Part shown: one piece after another, positions 1-6,203 of the stretch
Numbering within the stretch: the first letter of the stretch is position 1
Layout of the letters: the number at the start of each line of letters is the position of its first letter
NCBI GenBank assembly: GCA_041688515.1
Contig: JBDNHZ010000063.1
Location: forward strand, 1-6,697
Direction: 5' to 3'
DNA length: 6,697 nt
From: UBA6176 sp041688515
GTDB taxonomy: Bacteria > Verrucomicrobiota > Verrucomicrobiia > Limisphaerales > UBA9464
Made by a program: the position numbers and the translations under genes
The notes under the pieces: model-generated
The model's database searches: none
The model's input: the letters and a program-made list of their open reading frames with translations, nothing else
What the model was told of the DNA's origin: nothing

Positions 1-336
1 AAGAATCGGCTGAAGATCGACGTGCGGTTCGTCTGCGGGAAGAGCGAGCTGCAACCCGAGGAGATTTTCTGGCTGCGCGAGCTCGCGTTCCTGCGCACGA
101 GCTTCTGCAAGAACCTTCACGCAAAGTGCTACCTCAACGAGGAACTCTGCATCATCACCAGCCTGAACCTCTATGAGTTCAGTCAGGTCAATAACAACGA
201 GATGGGCGTGCTCGTCCGGCGTTCGCAGGACGCCGAGCTTTACCGGAATGCCTACGAGGAAGCGCAGCGCATCATCCGGATGAGCCAGAAGTTCGGTCCC
301 TACTTCATCTGGCCTTCGACGCTCACGATCGCCTGA
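1..336 (+). CDS. Phospholipase D-like domain protein, C-terminal part (5' end outside window)
   Basis: Frame 1 is open from the first base and stops at TGA 334-336, giving 111 residues of a longer protein. The key stretch is NLHAKCYLN around residues 38-45, followed by ITSLNLYEFS and NNNEMGVLV. This is the second half of an HKD-type active site: His40, Lys42, then Ser54 and Asn56 in the TSLN element. The usual acidic residue of HxKxxxxD is not obvious, which is common in divergent bacterial PLD-like proteins. Such domains bind or cleave phosphodiesters, often in DNA, and are frequent in restriction and defence loci. A GTG at 22 could be read as a start, but the domain would then lack its first half, so I take the gene as entering from the left. 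The tail after residue 95 is short and has no zinc ribbon. Substrate and role cannot be told from this fragment. Confidence 0.75.
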   Translation, partial: KNRLKIDVRFVCGKSELQPEEIFWLRELAFLRTSFCKNLHAKCYLNEELCIITSLNLYEFSQVNNNEMGVLVRRSQDAELYRNAYEEAQRIIRMSQKFGPYFIWPSTLTIA

Positions 337-617
337 CGCGGCGGGGGCCGCGCGGAAATGGCGATGCCCCCCGGTCGGGTGTTGAGCAGGAGCACCGCGA
401 GGCATTCGCAGTCCGGATTGAACTGCGGTGACGTCGCGATGTGCATTCGCCAGTAGTCGACCGCCCGTTGGGGGGTGCCGCACTGGAGAAGTTCCGCCGG
501 TGTCGGGCAATCGCGCAAAGCGATCACCTTGTACTCGGACGGAACGAGCCGACGGGGCATCGGCTTCGGCACTTCGGGAGGACGAGAATCGTCCCCGAAC
601 AAGTCCGGTGAGTGCAT
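300..617 (-). pseudogene. RadC-like JAB-domain protein, truncated after its N-terminal half
   Basis: The reading frame starts at ATG 617 and gives 105 residues. Residues about 28-81 (YKVIALRDCPTP, then AVDYWRMHIATSPQFNP, then CECLAVLLLNTR) match, from memory, the N-terminal part of RadC-like JAB/MPN proteins, which normally continue into a metalloprotease-like fold carrying an H-x-H...D metal site. Full-length members are around 170-190 residues. Here the match ends at the NTR near base 375, and the rest (PGGIAISARPPPRQ...) is low-complexity out-of-family sequence that runs into the 3' end of the convergent PLD-like gene. The metal-binding half is therefore missing and the protein is unlikely to be active. 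The family is associated with mobile and defence regions; its biochemical role is poorly settled even when intact. An extended -10 box lies upstream at 681-689. Confidence 0.65.
337..352 (+). terminator. GC-rich hairpin directly after the PLD-like gene
   Basis: CGCGGC (337-342) and GCCGCG (347-352) pair perfectly around a GGGG loop, starting one base after the TGA stop. There is no T-run after it (CGGAAATGG follows), so it is not a classical intrinsic terminator. It could slow RNA polymerase or protect the transcript end. It also lies inside the convergent, degraded end of the RadC-like fragment, so it may be chance in GC-rich DNA. Confidence 0.3.
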
Positions 618-680
618 GGGCAGTCTTCAGGGAGCAGGGTGGAACTACGGGCTCCCCGCGCGGGAAGTCTCCAATGGTTC

Positions 681-689
681 ATTGTACCA
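681..689 (-). promoter_or_regulatory. Possible extended -10 promoter for the RadC-like fragment
   Basis: Read on the minus strand this is TGGTACAAT, a TGn extended -10 followed by TACAAT, one base off the TATAAT consensus. It sits 63 bases upstream of ATG 617, which would give a leader of roughly 55-60 nt. No good -35 is visible at 16-18 bp, as expected when an extended -10 compensates. GTACC (684-688) and GGTAC (697-701) form a small inverted repeat overlapping the box, which could be an operator or chance. Confidence 0.3.
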
Positions 690-714
690 TGTCGGCGGTA
701 CGTCCTGCGTAGCC

Positions 715-803
715 GCGGAGAAGCGGAGAACGCGGAGAACGCGGAGAACGCGGAGAACGCGGAGAACGCGGAGAACGCGGAGAACGCGGAGAACGCGGAG
801 AGA
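715..803. repeat. 9-bp minisatellite, unit GCGGAGAAC, eight exact copies
   Basis: Eight perfect copies run from 723 to 794. They are flanked by an 8-base copy lacking the final C (715-722) and a decayed copy, GCGGAGAGA (795-803). The period is a multiple of three, so every frame stays open, but the resulting peptides are simple repeats. Perfect identity between copies suggests recent expansion by slippage. Arrays of this kind occur in intergenic DNA of some Verrucomicrobiota and related genomes, from memory; no function is known to me. Confidence 0.9.
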
Positions 804-841
804 GGCTCAGAACGGAGCAACCTGGAAAAGGCAGCTTTATC

Positions 842-859
842 CGCAGATGGCGCAGATGA
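842..859. repeat. Short tandem doublet of a 9-mer, CGCAGATGG then CGCAGATGA
   Basis: Two adjacent 9-base units differ only at the last base. It is weak alone, but it lies between the GCGGAGAAC array and the GCGCGAAG array and has the same style (purine-rich, CG-containing unit), suggesting that the three belong to one class of dispersed intergenic repeat. Confidence 0.5.
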
Positions 860-906
860 AGTAGAGAACAACACAACGGAGTCCATGCTCCCGCCCATAA
901 TGGGTC

Positions 907-1035
907 CTCACGCGAAGGCGCGAAGGCGCGAAGAAGAACCAAAAAACCGGGAAGGAACTGGGTCGCCGTCCGGTGAGTGCGAACCGCTCTCGCTTAGAGC
1001 CGATTCCGAGGCCTTTCTTCGCGGCTTCGCGTGAG
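907..1035. repeat. Imperfect 19-bp inverted repeat with 91-bp spacer
   Basis: CTCACGCGAAGGCGCGAAG at 907-925 matches the reverse complement of 1017-1035 (CTCACGCGAAGCCGCGAAG when read on the minus strand) at 18 of 19 positions. Such a pair could fold in RNA, could be two copies of one dispersed repeat in opposite directions, or could mark the ends of a small non-autonomous element. No target-site duplication was recognised around it. Confidence 0.55.
911..933. repeat. 8-bp tandem repeat, unit GCGCGAAG
   Basis: A partial copy CGCGAAG (911-917) is followed by two exact copies of GCGCGAAG (918-925, 926-933) and then AAGAACC. Its left part doubles as one arm of a longer inverted repeat with 1017-1035. 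Confidence 0.65.
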
Positions 1036-1118
1036 GCGATCTCCGGCGTCGCTACTGCATGGATTCGGCTCAGTCGAAGCCACGACAACACGGCGTCCGG
1101 TCACCGTATAGGAGAGCT

Positions 1119-3633
1119 CTACGCAATGCCGATCGGTACCGGCGTCCGAATCTCCGTCTCGATGGGCGTGTAGAGATCAATGCCTGGAGCGTCGGTCTTG
1201 ATGGAAACGACGAGGGAGTATCGGAGACGGCGATGGTGTTGGCGCAAATGTTTTCGAAGACGCCACCAGCCGTTGAGCGGGAACACCGCGATCTGATTCT
1301 TCTGCGCCAAATCGGCCGCTGTTCCGAGCCAAACGTCACTGTGCACCGAGCCACGGTGCCGAAGCTTTGCGCCCAGCAGCCATTCCGTTGAATCGGATTC
1401 CGTGCCGGATCCGTCTTCGTCATCTGTTCGGGCCTCGGCGTTGATCCGGGCGCGGAACTCCGCTTCGCCTTCCGTGGAACGGCGCACATCGAAACGCAGA
1501 TTGCAGGAGGCGTAGCGGTAGCGGTTCGTAGGAAGTCTTGGGCCAGGGTTCGGTTCGATGAAGTAGGACAGCGTGACCCTCATTTCGACTGGCGCTGCAC
1601 CCAGTGGCTGGAGAGCTTGACGGGGCCAAGGAAGACTGTGGAATCGCAGCTCGTTCGTCTTCACCACACCGTCTTCCAAGATATAGGGCTGCAGATCATC
1701 CTGGCAGATCAAGGTCACCGCACTCCTCGCACTCCGAAGCGACGATCCAAGGTCAGGCACTCCAAAACCGTAGGTTCTCAAAATTCGTCTCCACTTGTCT
1801 TTGGTGATCGTCTCGAACCTTCGCCGATCCAGCATCTCCGGCGTCCAGCGAGCCGAGTGTATCAGCAAAGCGCGGATGGTTTCTGGCCATAGGCCCGGGT
1901 ACTCGGCTTGGATCAATGCCGCGTAACGGGCGCCTTCGACCGAGGCGGCGCTCGTGTCGCCCGTGGTGGTAAGCAGGCGGCTGCGCCAATTGGCGTTGGT
2001 GGTCAGCAATTCAACGTCCGCATGTCGATCGACCGCTCCCGTTTGTTCCTGAGCAACCCGATTCCCCGCCTCGAGAACGATGTCGGGCTTGAGGGGCCAG
2101 TCGTGGACCCAGGTCAACGAGGTTGAACTTGCCGGGGAAAGCCCCCCGCGGGGCGCCAAGGGTTGCCAGTCGGCATACTCACGATCGGAAATGACCGCTT
2201 TGTCGGTATATCCGCCGACGCTGACCACGTTCCAAGCCTGACCAGGATCGTGGATCGACTCCGTCTCATTCTGTGCGGGAAACTGGTCTGGGTGCTGGAC
2301 ATAAACATTTCCCGCACTGACGAAGATCAAGCGTTTGGAATCTTCCGGTTCACCATAGCCCGCGCTCAACTCGTCCAAGGTGGCCGACCATGAAGTAGGG
2401 CGACCACGATCCGAGGTGTTGGCATCCGTCACCTGCATGGCGAAAACACGGGGACGCCGTGGCGCGGCGATCTCGATACGGCTCACCGACTCCCGAGTCA
2501 CGTATCCATAAAGGTGTGGTTCATGGGAGGCCGCCGAGTTGATCATCTTTACCGACTCAACCCAGTGGGTTGGCTGAATTGGCCCCGTGGTCAAAAGGAG
2601 TGCGGTCAAGTCCCCGAAGGCGGCGATGCCAGCCATCATTGAACCATGAGGATGGTGCAGATCATCCGCCGTGTTCCAAGCTGGGTTGAAACTGTGCAAG
2701 CCGTCCGTGGGAACGACCGGTTGCAACAGCGGATGCTGGTGATTCACGCCGGAATCCAACAGGCACACGGCATTCGCCGCCGGTGACGGGGAAGACAGGC
2801 GTTGCCGGGCTTCCTCGACCCACTTCGCCTGACCGGATTGATCCAGCGCCACGAAGAACCTCGCCGGGACTTGAGGCGACCTCAATTCAGTCAAGCAATT
2901 CAACAATTCCAGTGACTGAATGATCTGCTCGCGCCTGGCATGAATCAACAACACCGTGTTTTCCGGCAGGGAGATCTCTTCTCGCGCGACGAGGATACCC
3001 AAATCGTGGCAGGCGTCCTGAAACCGCCTTCGAATCGCATCGCGCACCTCTACATCAGGGTCGGTGCGGAGCCAAGCTTCCCACCATGCATCCACGCCTG
3101 GGGCGGGCAGGGGCTTCTGCTCCGTCCAAAAAGCCTCGATTGCCGCTTCTCGAATCTCGGCAATGGAATCAATGAATTCCCGGTTCTTGGGAGCACCTGA
3201 GCCACTTTCAGCGGAGAGGTAGGATTCGATGAGCCTTTGCAGCACGTTGAGCTTGCCGAAAGGTACGCTGACGGTGGCCAACTCTATTAGTTGGCCATCC
3301 GGGGTCTGAAGAGTCCGCAGGTTAAGCAACTGGATGCCAGACTTCCGACGTTCGAGCGGTTTTACCTTTAGCGAAAAGCCCGGCTCACTGGCGAATTCAA
3401 TTACCAGCCCGAAGTCCGAGGCTAGCCCGGCGGCCATCCTCTGGCTCTCGATCACGCTCACGCTGGCGTATCGCATCAAGCTCGCCCATCAGGCGAGTTG
3501 CATGGGCAATCCGGTCACGGGAAGGCGTGAGAAACTTGGGGCCTCGTGTGGTCTTGGGATGTGTAAATCCTTGTCCGGCGACTCTCCCACGGACAATCAA
3601 GTGCGGCAGTTGTTCCCGGGACTCGTCAGGCAT
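1119..3633 (-). CDS. ietS: IetS-like S8 subtilase of an IetAS defence system, interrupted by a +1 frame break
   Basis: This is the predicted proteolytic effector of the pair. The catalytic part reads in one frame down to TAG 1119. With the two frames joined the protein is 837 residues, and catalytic residues fall at Asp293 (LLDSGVN), His329 (HPHGSMMAG), oxyanion Asn442 (FVSAGN) and Ser561 (TTGDTSAAS). This is the order of S8 proteases, with GDTSAA in place of the usual GTSMA. A C-terminal domain of about 230 residues follows (RVTLSYFIEPNPGPR, WLGTAADLA, RLRYSLVVSI), as in the IetS family. No signal peptide is seen, so it is probably cytoplasmic. The N-terminal 63 residues (MPDESREQLPHLIVRGR...) lie in a different frame, starting at ATG 3633, nine bases after the ietA stop. 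That frame would end at TGA 3397-3399. Dropping one C of the CC at 3443-3444 (minus strand) gives a continuous charged helix, DAIRQRERDREQRMAAGL, leading into VIEFASEPGF. If the break is real, the only in-frame starts for the protease are TTG 3479 or ATG 3476. Confidence 0.85.
3443..3444 (-). other. Most likely site of the frame break in ietS
   Basis: Upstream codons (3633 to 3445) encode the expected N-terminus and downstream codons (from CAG 3443) encode the protease. Removal of a single base converts one frame into the other, since 3633-1119 spans 838 codons plus one base. The dinucleotide GG on the plus strand (CC on the coding strand) is the join that keeps the most helix-like, charged sequence. 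Joins a few codons earlier are also possible, anywhere from about 3443 to 3475. Confidence 0.6.
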
Positions 3634-3642
3634 GGTTCAGGA

Positions 3643-4635
3643 TTAGCTGCCGCAGCGGAGAAAGTTCCGCCGCTCCAAGACTGAGCGCAAAAGGTCATCG
3701 GTCTTGAGTTCCGAACGGTTGCGCAACAGACATTCCTTGGTTGCCTCGTCGCAAGCCTTCACGATCTCGCCAAAGCTCATGCCTTCGGCTTCCGCGCTAA
3801 CTTTTTGAAAATTGACCCGTACCTTGCCAGGCGTTGCCGCCAACCGACGTCGCATGGTCTCTTCCAAAAGCGCCTTGTCCGGGAGTTGAAACTCGATCAG
3901 ATCGTCGAAGCGCCGGAACAGGGCGGTGTCGAGGCTCTTCGCGAGGTTGGTCGCCGCTACGATGAGACTCGTCCCTGAATAGTCATCAATGAACATCAAG
4001 AACCCGTTGAGCACACGCCGGATCTCTCCCACGTCTGACCCGTTCCCTCGGTGAGTCCCAATAGAATCGAACTCGTCAAAGAGGTAGACAGCTCTCGTCC
4101 GTTCCATCGCGTCAAATATCAGGCGCAGCTTAGCTGTGGTCTCTCCCATGAACTTGGTGATCAAGCCGTCCAGGCGCACCACGAACAAGGGGATTCCCAG
4201 TTCGCCGGCTAGAGCCGAGGCGGTCATCGTTTTCCCGCAACCCGAAGGGCCGGTGAGGAGGAGCCGTTGGCGGGGGCGGAGGTTATGGCCTTTCAAAAGC
4301 CCCATCTGACGCTGCTCGTCAAGGACACGCTGCAACCGCTCCCGCAAACCGTCCGCAAGAATCATGTCTACCAGCCTCGTTTCGGGATACGAAACGGCCA
4401 GCAGGTCAGCCAATTCGCCGTGGGGCTTGGCCATCGGTATAGGGACAGCCCCTCCGATGGGAGCGGCAGAACGGGCTCTGAGTCGGTCGATCAGATCGCG
4501 CAGTTCAGCGGCGAAATCCGCATGGCCTTTGCGAGCTTCATTCGCCGCCACCTGCATGGCCACGGAGTAAAAGCGGTCGTCGTCACCTTCAGAGTGACTT
4601 TTCACCAATGCTTTGACTTGGTCTGCGGTGGCCAT
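3643..4635 (-). CDS. ietA: IetA-like AAA+ ATPase of an IetAS defence system
   Basis: The product is a 330-residue ATPase. An N-terminal helical region (about residues 1-55, MATADQVKALVKSHSEG and RFYSVAMQVAANEARKGH) precedes a single AAA+ module. Walker A is GPSGCGKT (129-136), Walker B is YLFDEF with Asp187 and Glu188, sensor 1 is Asn230 in VAATN, and the arginine finger region is FRRFDD (Arg241/Arg242). A small helical lid with FGEIVKACDEATKECL follows. It is expected to form a ring and use ATP to sense or remodel a partner, most likely controlling the subtilase. The frame stays open up to 4962, but that extension would overlap the 89-aa gene and cross the stem-loop at 4785-4807. ATG 4635 begins the recognisable family N-terminus, so I use it. 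No Shine-Dalgarno sequence precedes it. ietS follows after nine bases, indicating co-transcription. Confidence 0.85.
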   Translation of the reverse strand: MATADQVKALVKSHSEGDDDRFYSVAMQVAANEARKGHADFAAELRDLIDRLRARSAAPIGGAVPIPMAKPHGELADLLAVSYPETRLVDMILADGLRERLQRVLDEQRQMGLLKGHNLRPRQRLLLTGPSGCGKTMTASALAGELGIPLFVVRLDGLITKFMGETTAKLRLIFDAMERTRAVYLFDEFDSIGTHRGNGSDVGEIRRVLNGFLMFIDDYSGTSLIVAATNLAKSLDTALFRRFDDLIEFQLPDKALLEETMRRRLAATPGKVRVNFQKVSAEAEGMSFGEIVKACDEATKECLLRNRSELKTDDLLRSVLERRNFLRCGS

Positions 4636-4784
4636 CGGAACTGCAATGACGGTAGAATGACGCTCACGCCGCTGGCGAGTCTGGAACAGATCGCCCGCGT
4701 CTGAATTTCTCTCCACCACAAGAACCAGCATCCTTGGCAGATTTGGACGCTCTGCCGTCTGGGTCGTGACTTGCCCAAGTAAAG
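4636..4784 (-). other. Leader of ietAS, no clear promoter found
   Basis: About 150 bases lie between the stem-loop and ietA. A promoter for ietAS is expected here because the stem-loop should cut read-through from the primase operon. I looked for -10/-35 pairs on the minus strand and found none close to consensus. The frame is open, but the encoded peptide (MLVLVVERNSDAGDLFQ...) resembles nothing I recognise. Confidence 0.3.
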
Positions 4785-4807
4785 AGCCCCCCCGCGAGGG
4801 AGAGGCT
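4785..4807 (-). terminator. Stem-loop terminator after the primase operon
   Basis: Read on the minus strand, the 23 bases fold into a nine-pair stem (AGCCTCTCC against GGGGGGGCT, with two G-U pairs) around a five-base loop CTCGC. It begins six bases after the stop of the 89-aa gene and is followed by CTTTACTT, a broken T-run. This fits a weak intrinsic terminator separating the primase operon from ietAS. Confidence 0.5.
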
Positions 4808-4813
4808 GTGTGG

Positions 4814-5083
4814 TCAGTATTCCTCCGGGAGGAGGATACAGGTGGAGGAACGGTCGGCTTCGGTGATGATCCAGAAGCGAGTGACGGCGAGGCTCGTGTA
4901 CGCGGAGACCAGGCGGGTGCCTTGTCGCAGGGCGTTGTCGTTGGCTTTGCGGTCTTCAGCATCGACTTCGCCCCAGTCGCCTTGGGCGTGTCGGGTGAGT
5001 GCCAGGAGGACTTCCTCGGCTGGAATTTCCCGGATGATTCCAGGCGTGGCGACCAACCGGCCGAAAGGGAACTTCGGGTTCAT
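4814..5083 (-). CDS. Conserved 89-aa protein of unknown function, coupled to the primase
   Basis: The protein starts at ATG 5083, whose ATGA overlaps the primase stop (TGA 5082-5080), and ends at TGA 4814. An AAGGA ribosome-binding site (5093-5097) lies nine bases before the start. Key stretches are FGRLVATPG (7-15), RHAQGDWGEVDAEDRKANDNAL (31-52), GTRLVSAYT (65 on average position 55-63), FWIITEADRSST (70-81) and a C-terminal ILLPEEY. From memory, small proteins with GDWGE, SAY, WIITEAD and LLPEEY occur in many bacteria on plasmids and other mobile elements, without an assigned function. No transmembrane segment, signal peptide or known catalytic motif is visible. The pattern suggests a compact alpha/beta cytoplasmic fold. 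Overlap with the primase suggests translational coupling and a shared role, possibly in replication of the element; this is inference. Confidence 0.8.
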   Translation of the reverse strand: MNPKFPFGRLVATPGIIREIPAEEVLLALTRHAQGDWGEVDAEDRKANDNALRQGTRLVSAYTSLAVTRFWIITEADRSSTCILLPEEY

Positions 5084-6147
5084 GGGTGTTGGTCCTTGGT
5101 TGGGCCGAGCAACAACGACAGTTCCTCGGCGTTGAGATGTTCCGGTTGTCGGCCTTCTTCTTCGAAGGCGTGGATCCGGACGAACGCGAATCGCGCAAGT
5201 CGGGTGGCGACGTCGTCGCGGGCAGCTCGGCCGGCCTCGTCTTCGTCGAGCATGACGAGGATCCGGCTGTCCGGTGTCGTGTGACGTCGGATCAGTTCCT
5301 CCTGAGCAGTCGAAAGGCTGCTGCCCATGAGAGCGACGACCTTGCGATGCCCGAGTTCGACGAGCTTCATGGCGTCGAAGAAACCTTCGACGACAATGAG
5401 CGGTGTTTCGGTCGGCTCCCGGCGAGCGGAGTCGAGATTGAAGAGCTCCAGGGATTTTCGGAATCCGGGCGGAAGCTTGTACTTGGGCGTGCCTTCGGGG
5501 GCTTCGCCCGGCCAACGACCGGCGTACGCGACCACCTGGCCGTCCGGGTCGCGGATCGGGATGGCGATGCGATCGGCCATCATGCCTTTGGAACAGAAGC
5601 CAACGCCGAATTCCGCGAGGGTTTCCGGCGAGAGCCCTCGTTCCATGAGGTACGGATGTTCCTGCTGGAGCTTTTCCAGTCGGAACTTGAGGGGCGGATT
5701 GGGCCCGGTGGTCGACTTCGTCGTTTCCGGTGAGGGTTGCGGTGTTGGGGTCGACCTGGCCGATGGCTTTGAGCGCACCGAGGGTTCTGGAGAACTCCGT
5801 GCCACCGGCGGTTTGTCATCCGACTTCTCGGTGTAGACCTGCTCCGGCGGCAACTGGAACCACTCGATGGCCTTCTGGGCGCCGGCGTAGGCGCTGATAC
5901 CTTCCTTGCGAGCGATGAAGTCGATGACGTTACCGCCATGACGACATTGCCCGAAGCAGTTCCAGAGGTTCTTGCTGATGCTGACCCGGAACTGGGTGGG
6001 GTTCGAACCCTGGTGCAGAGGACAACATCCACTGAGACTGTCGCCGCTCCGCTTCATCGGTTCGAGCAGGCCGTAGTGTTCGAGGATTCGCTCCATCGAG
6101 ACGGCCTCCCGGACCGCGCGGAAATCGACCAACTTGTTTTTGGGCAT
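5080..6147 (-). CDS. Mobile-element DNA primase (CHC2 zinc finger, DnaG-type core, TOPRIM)
   Basis: The 355-residue product would synthesise RNA primers for DNA replication. The N-terminal zinc finger is CCPLH (Cys42, His45) with WNCFGQCRHGG (Cys64, Cys68), the last pair spaced by three residues instead of two. A Pro/Ser/Thr-rich linker covers about 110-155. The DnaG-type catalytic N-subdomain follows (HPYLMERGLSPETLAEFGVG, RIAIPIRDPDG, then PKYKLPPG). The TOPRIM domain has LIVVEGFFDAM (catalytic Glu254), GSSLST and MLDEDEAGRAA (Asp301, Asp303). The helicase-binding C-terminal domain of chromosomal DnaG (about 600 residues in total) is absent, typical of plasmid or transposon primases. Start ATG 6147 is chosen over the frame's earlier ATG 6216 because AAGGAAG (6152-6158) sits four bases upstream and the family N-terminus begins there. 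The 89-aa gene is coupled downstream. No helicase or initiator gene is seen nearby. Confidence 0.9.
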   Translation of the reverse strand: MPKNKLVDFRAVREAVSMERILEHYGLLEPMKRSGDSLSGCCPLHQGSNPTQFRVSISKNLWNCFGQCRHGGNVIDFIARKEGISAYAGAQKAIEWFQLPPEQVYTEKSDDKPPVARSSPEPSVRSKPSARSTPTPQPSPETTKSTTGPNPPLKFRLEKLQQEHPYLMERGLSPETLAEFGVGFCSKGMMADRIAIPIRDPDGQVVAYAGRWPGEAPEGTPKYKLPPGFRKSLELFNLDSARREPTETPLIVVEGFFDAMKLVELGHRKVVALMGSSLSTAQEELIRRHTTPDSRILVMLDEDEAGRAARDDVATRLARFAFVRIHAFEEEGRQPEHLNAEELSLLLGPTKDQHP

Positions 6148-6151
6148 GATG

Positions 6152-6158
6152 CTTCCTT
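6152..6158 (-). promoter_or_regulatory. Shine-Dalgarno site that fixes the primase start
   Basis: AAGGAAG on the minus strand lies four bases before ATG 6147, with its AGGA core six bases away. This is near-optimal spacing and favours ATG 6147 over the in-frame ATG at 6216, which has no such site. Confidence 0.7.
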
Positions 6159-6189
6159 GGATTGGGTGTGCGGGGAACGGGTGAATCCG

Positions 6190-6203
6190 CCGGCAAACGC
6201 CGG
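6190..6203. repeat. Small inverted repeat in the primase leader
   Basis: CCGGC (6190-6194) and GCCGG (6199-6203) are perfect complements around AAAC, 43 bases upstream of the primase start. It may form an RNA hairpin in the leader or act as a binding site for a dimeric regulator. A five-pair stem is short and could be chance at this GC content. Confidence 0.3.

Larger units (their letters stand above)
618..1118. other. Gene-free repeat-rich region between the RadC-like fragment and ietS
   Basis: About 500 bases contain no reading frame with protein-like composition. All open frames here are created by the tandem repeats (Arg-Arg-Thr, Glu-Asn-Ala or Ser-Pro-Arg runs) and are judged spurious. 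The region holds a 9-bp minisatellite (715-803), a doublet of another 9-mer (842-859), an 8-bp tandem (911-933) and an imperfect inverted repeat (907-925 with 1017-1035). Both flanking genes are on the minus strand: ietS ends here and the RadC-like fragment starts here. I see no convincing intrinsic terminator after ietS in 1036-1118. Confidence 0.7.

Noticed and set aside
715..933. CRISPR-like array
   Set aside because: Units are 8-9 bp in direct tandem with no spacers and no cas genes nearby.
475..1034. Reading frames through the minisatellite on both strands (Arg-Arg-Thr, Glu-Asn-Ala and Ser-Pro-Arg repeats)
   Set aside because: Openness comes from a 9-bp period; flanking residues show no protein-like pattern, so they are by-products of the repeat.
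1090..1107. Hairpin ACGG...CCGT after ietS as a terminator
   Set aside because: Only four pairs, a ten-base loop and no T-run; it could equally be chance.
1119..3479. ietS taken as a complete gene starting at TTG 3479
   Set aside because: The start has no ribosome-binding site, leaves 163 bases to ietA, and ignores a family-like N-terminus encoded in the adjoining frame from ATG 3633.
4636..4962. 109-codon N-terminal extension of ietA
   Set aside because: It overlaps the 89-aa gene, crosses the stem-loop at 4785-4807 and has low-complexity Arg/Ser/Pro composition; the family-like N-terminus begins at ATG 4635.
5086..5733. 215-codon plus-strand frame opposite the primase
   Set aside because: It is antisense to a well-supported primase with intact zinc-finger and TOPRIM motifs, and its composition is typical of a GC-rich shadow frame.
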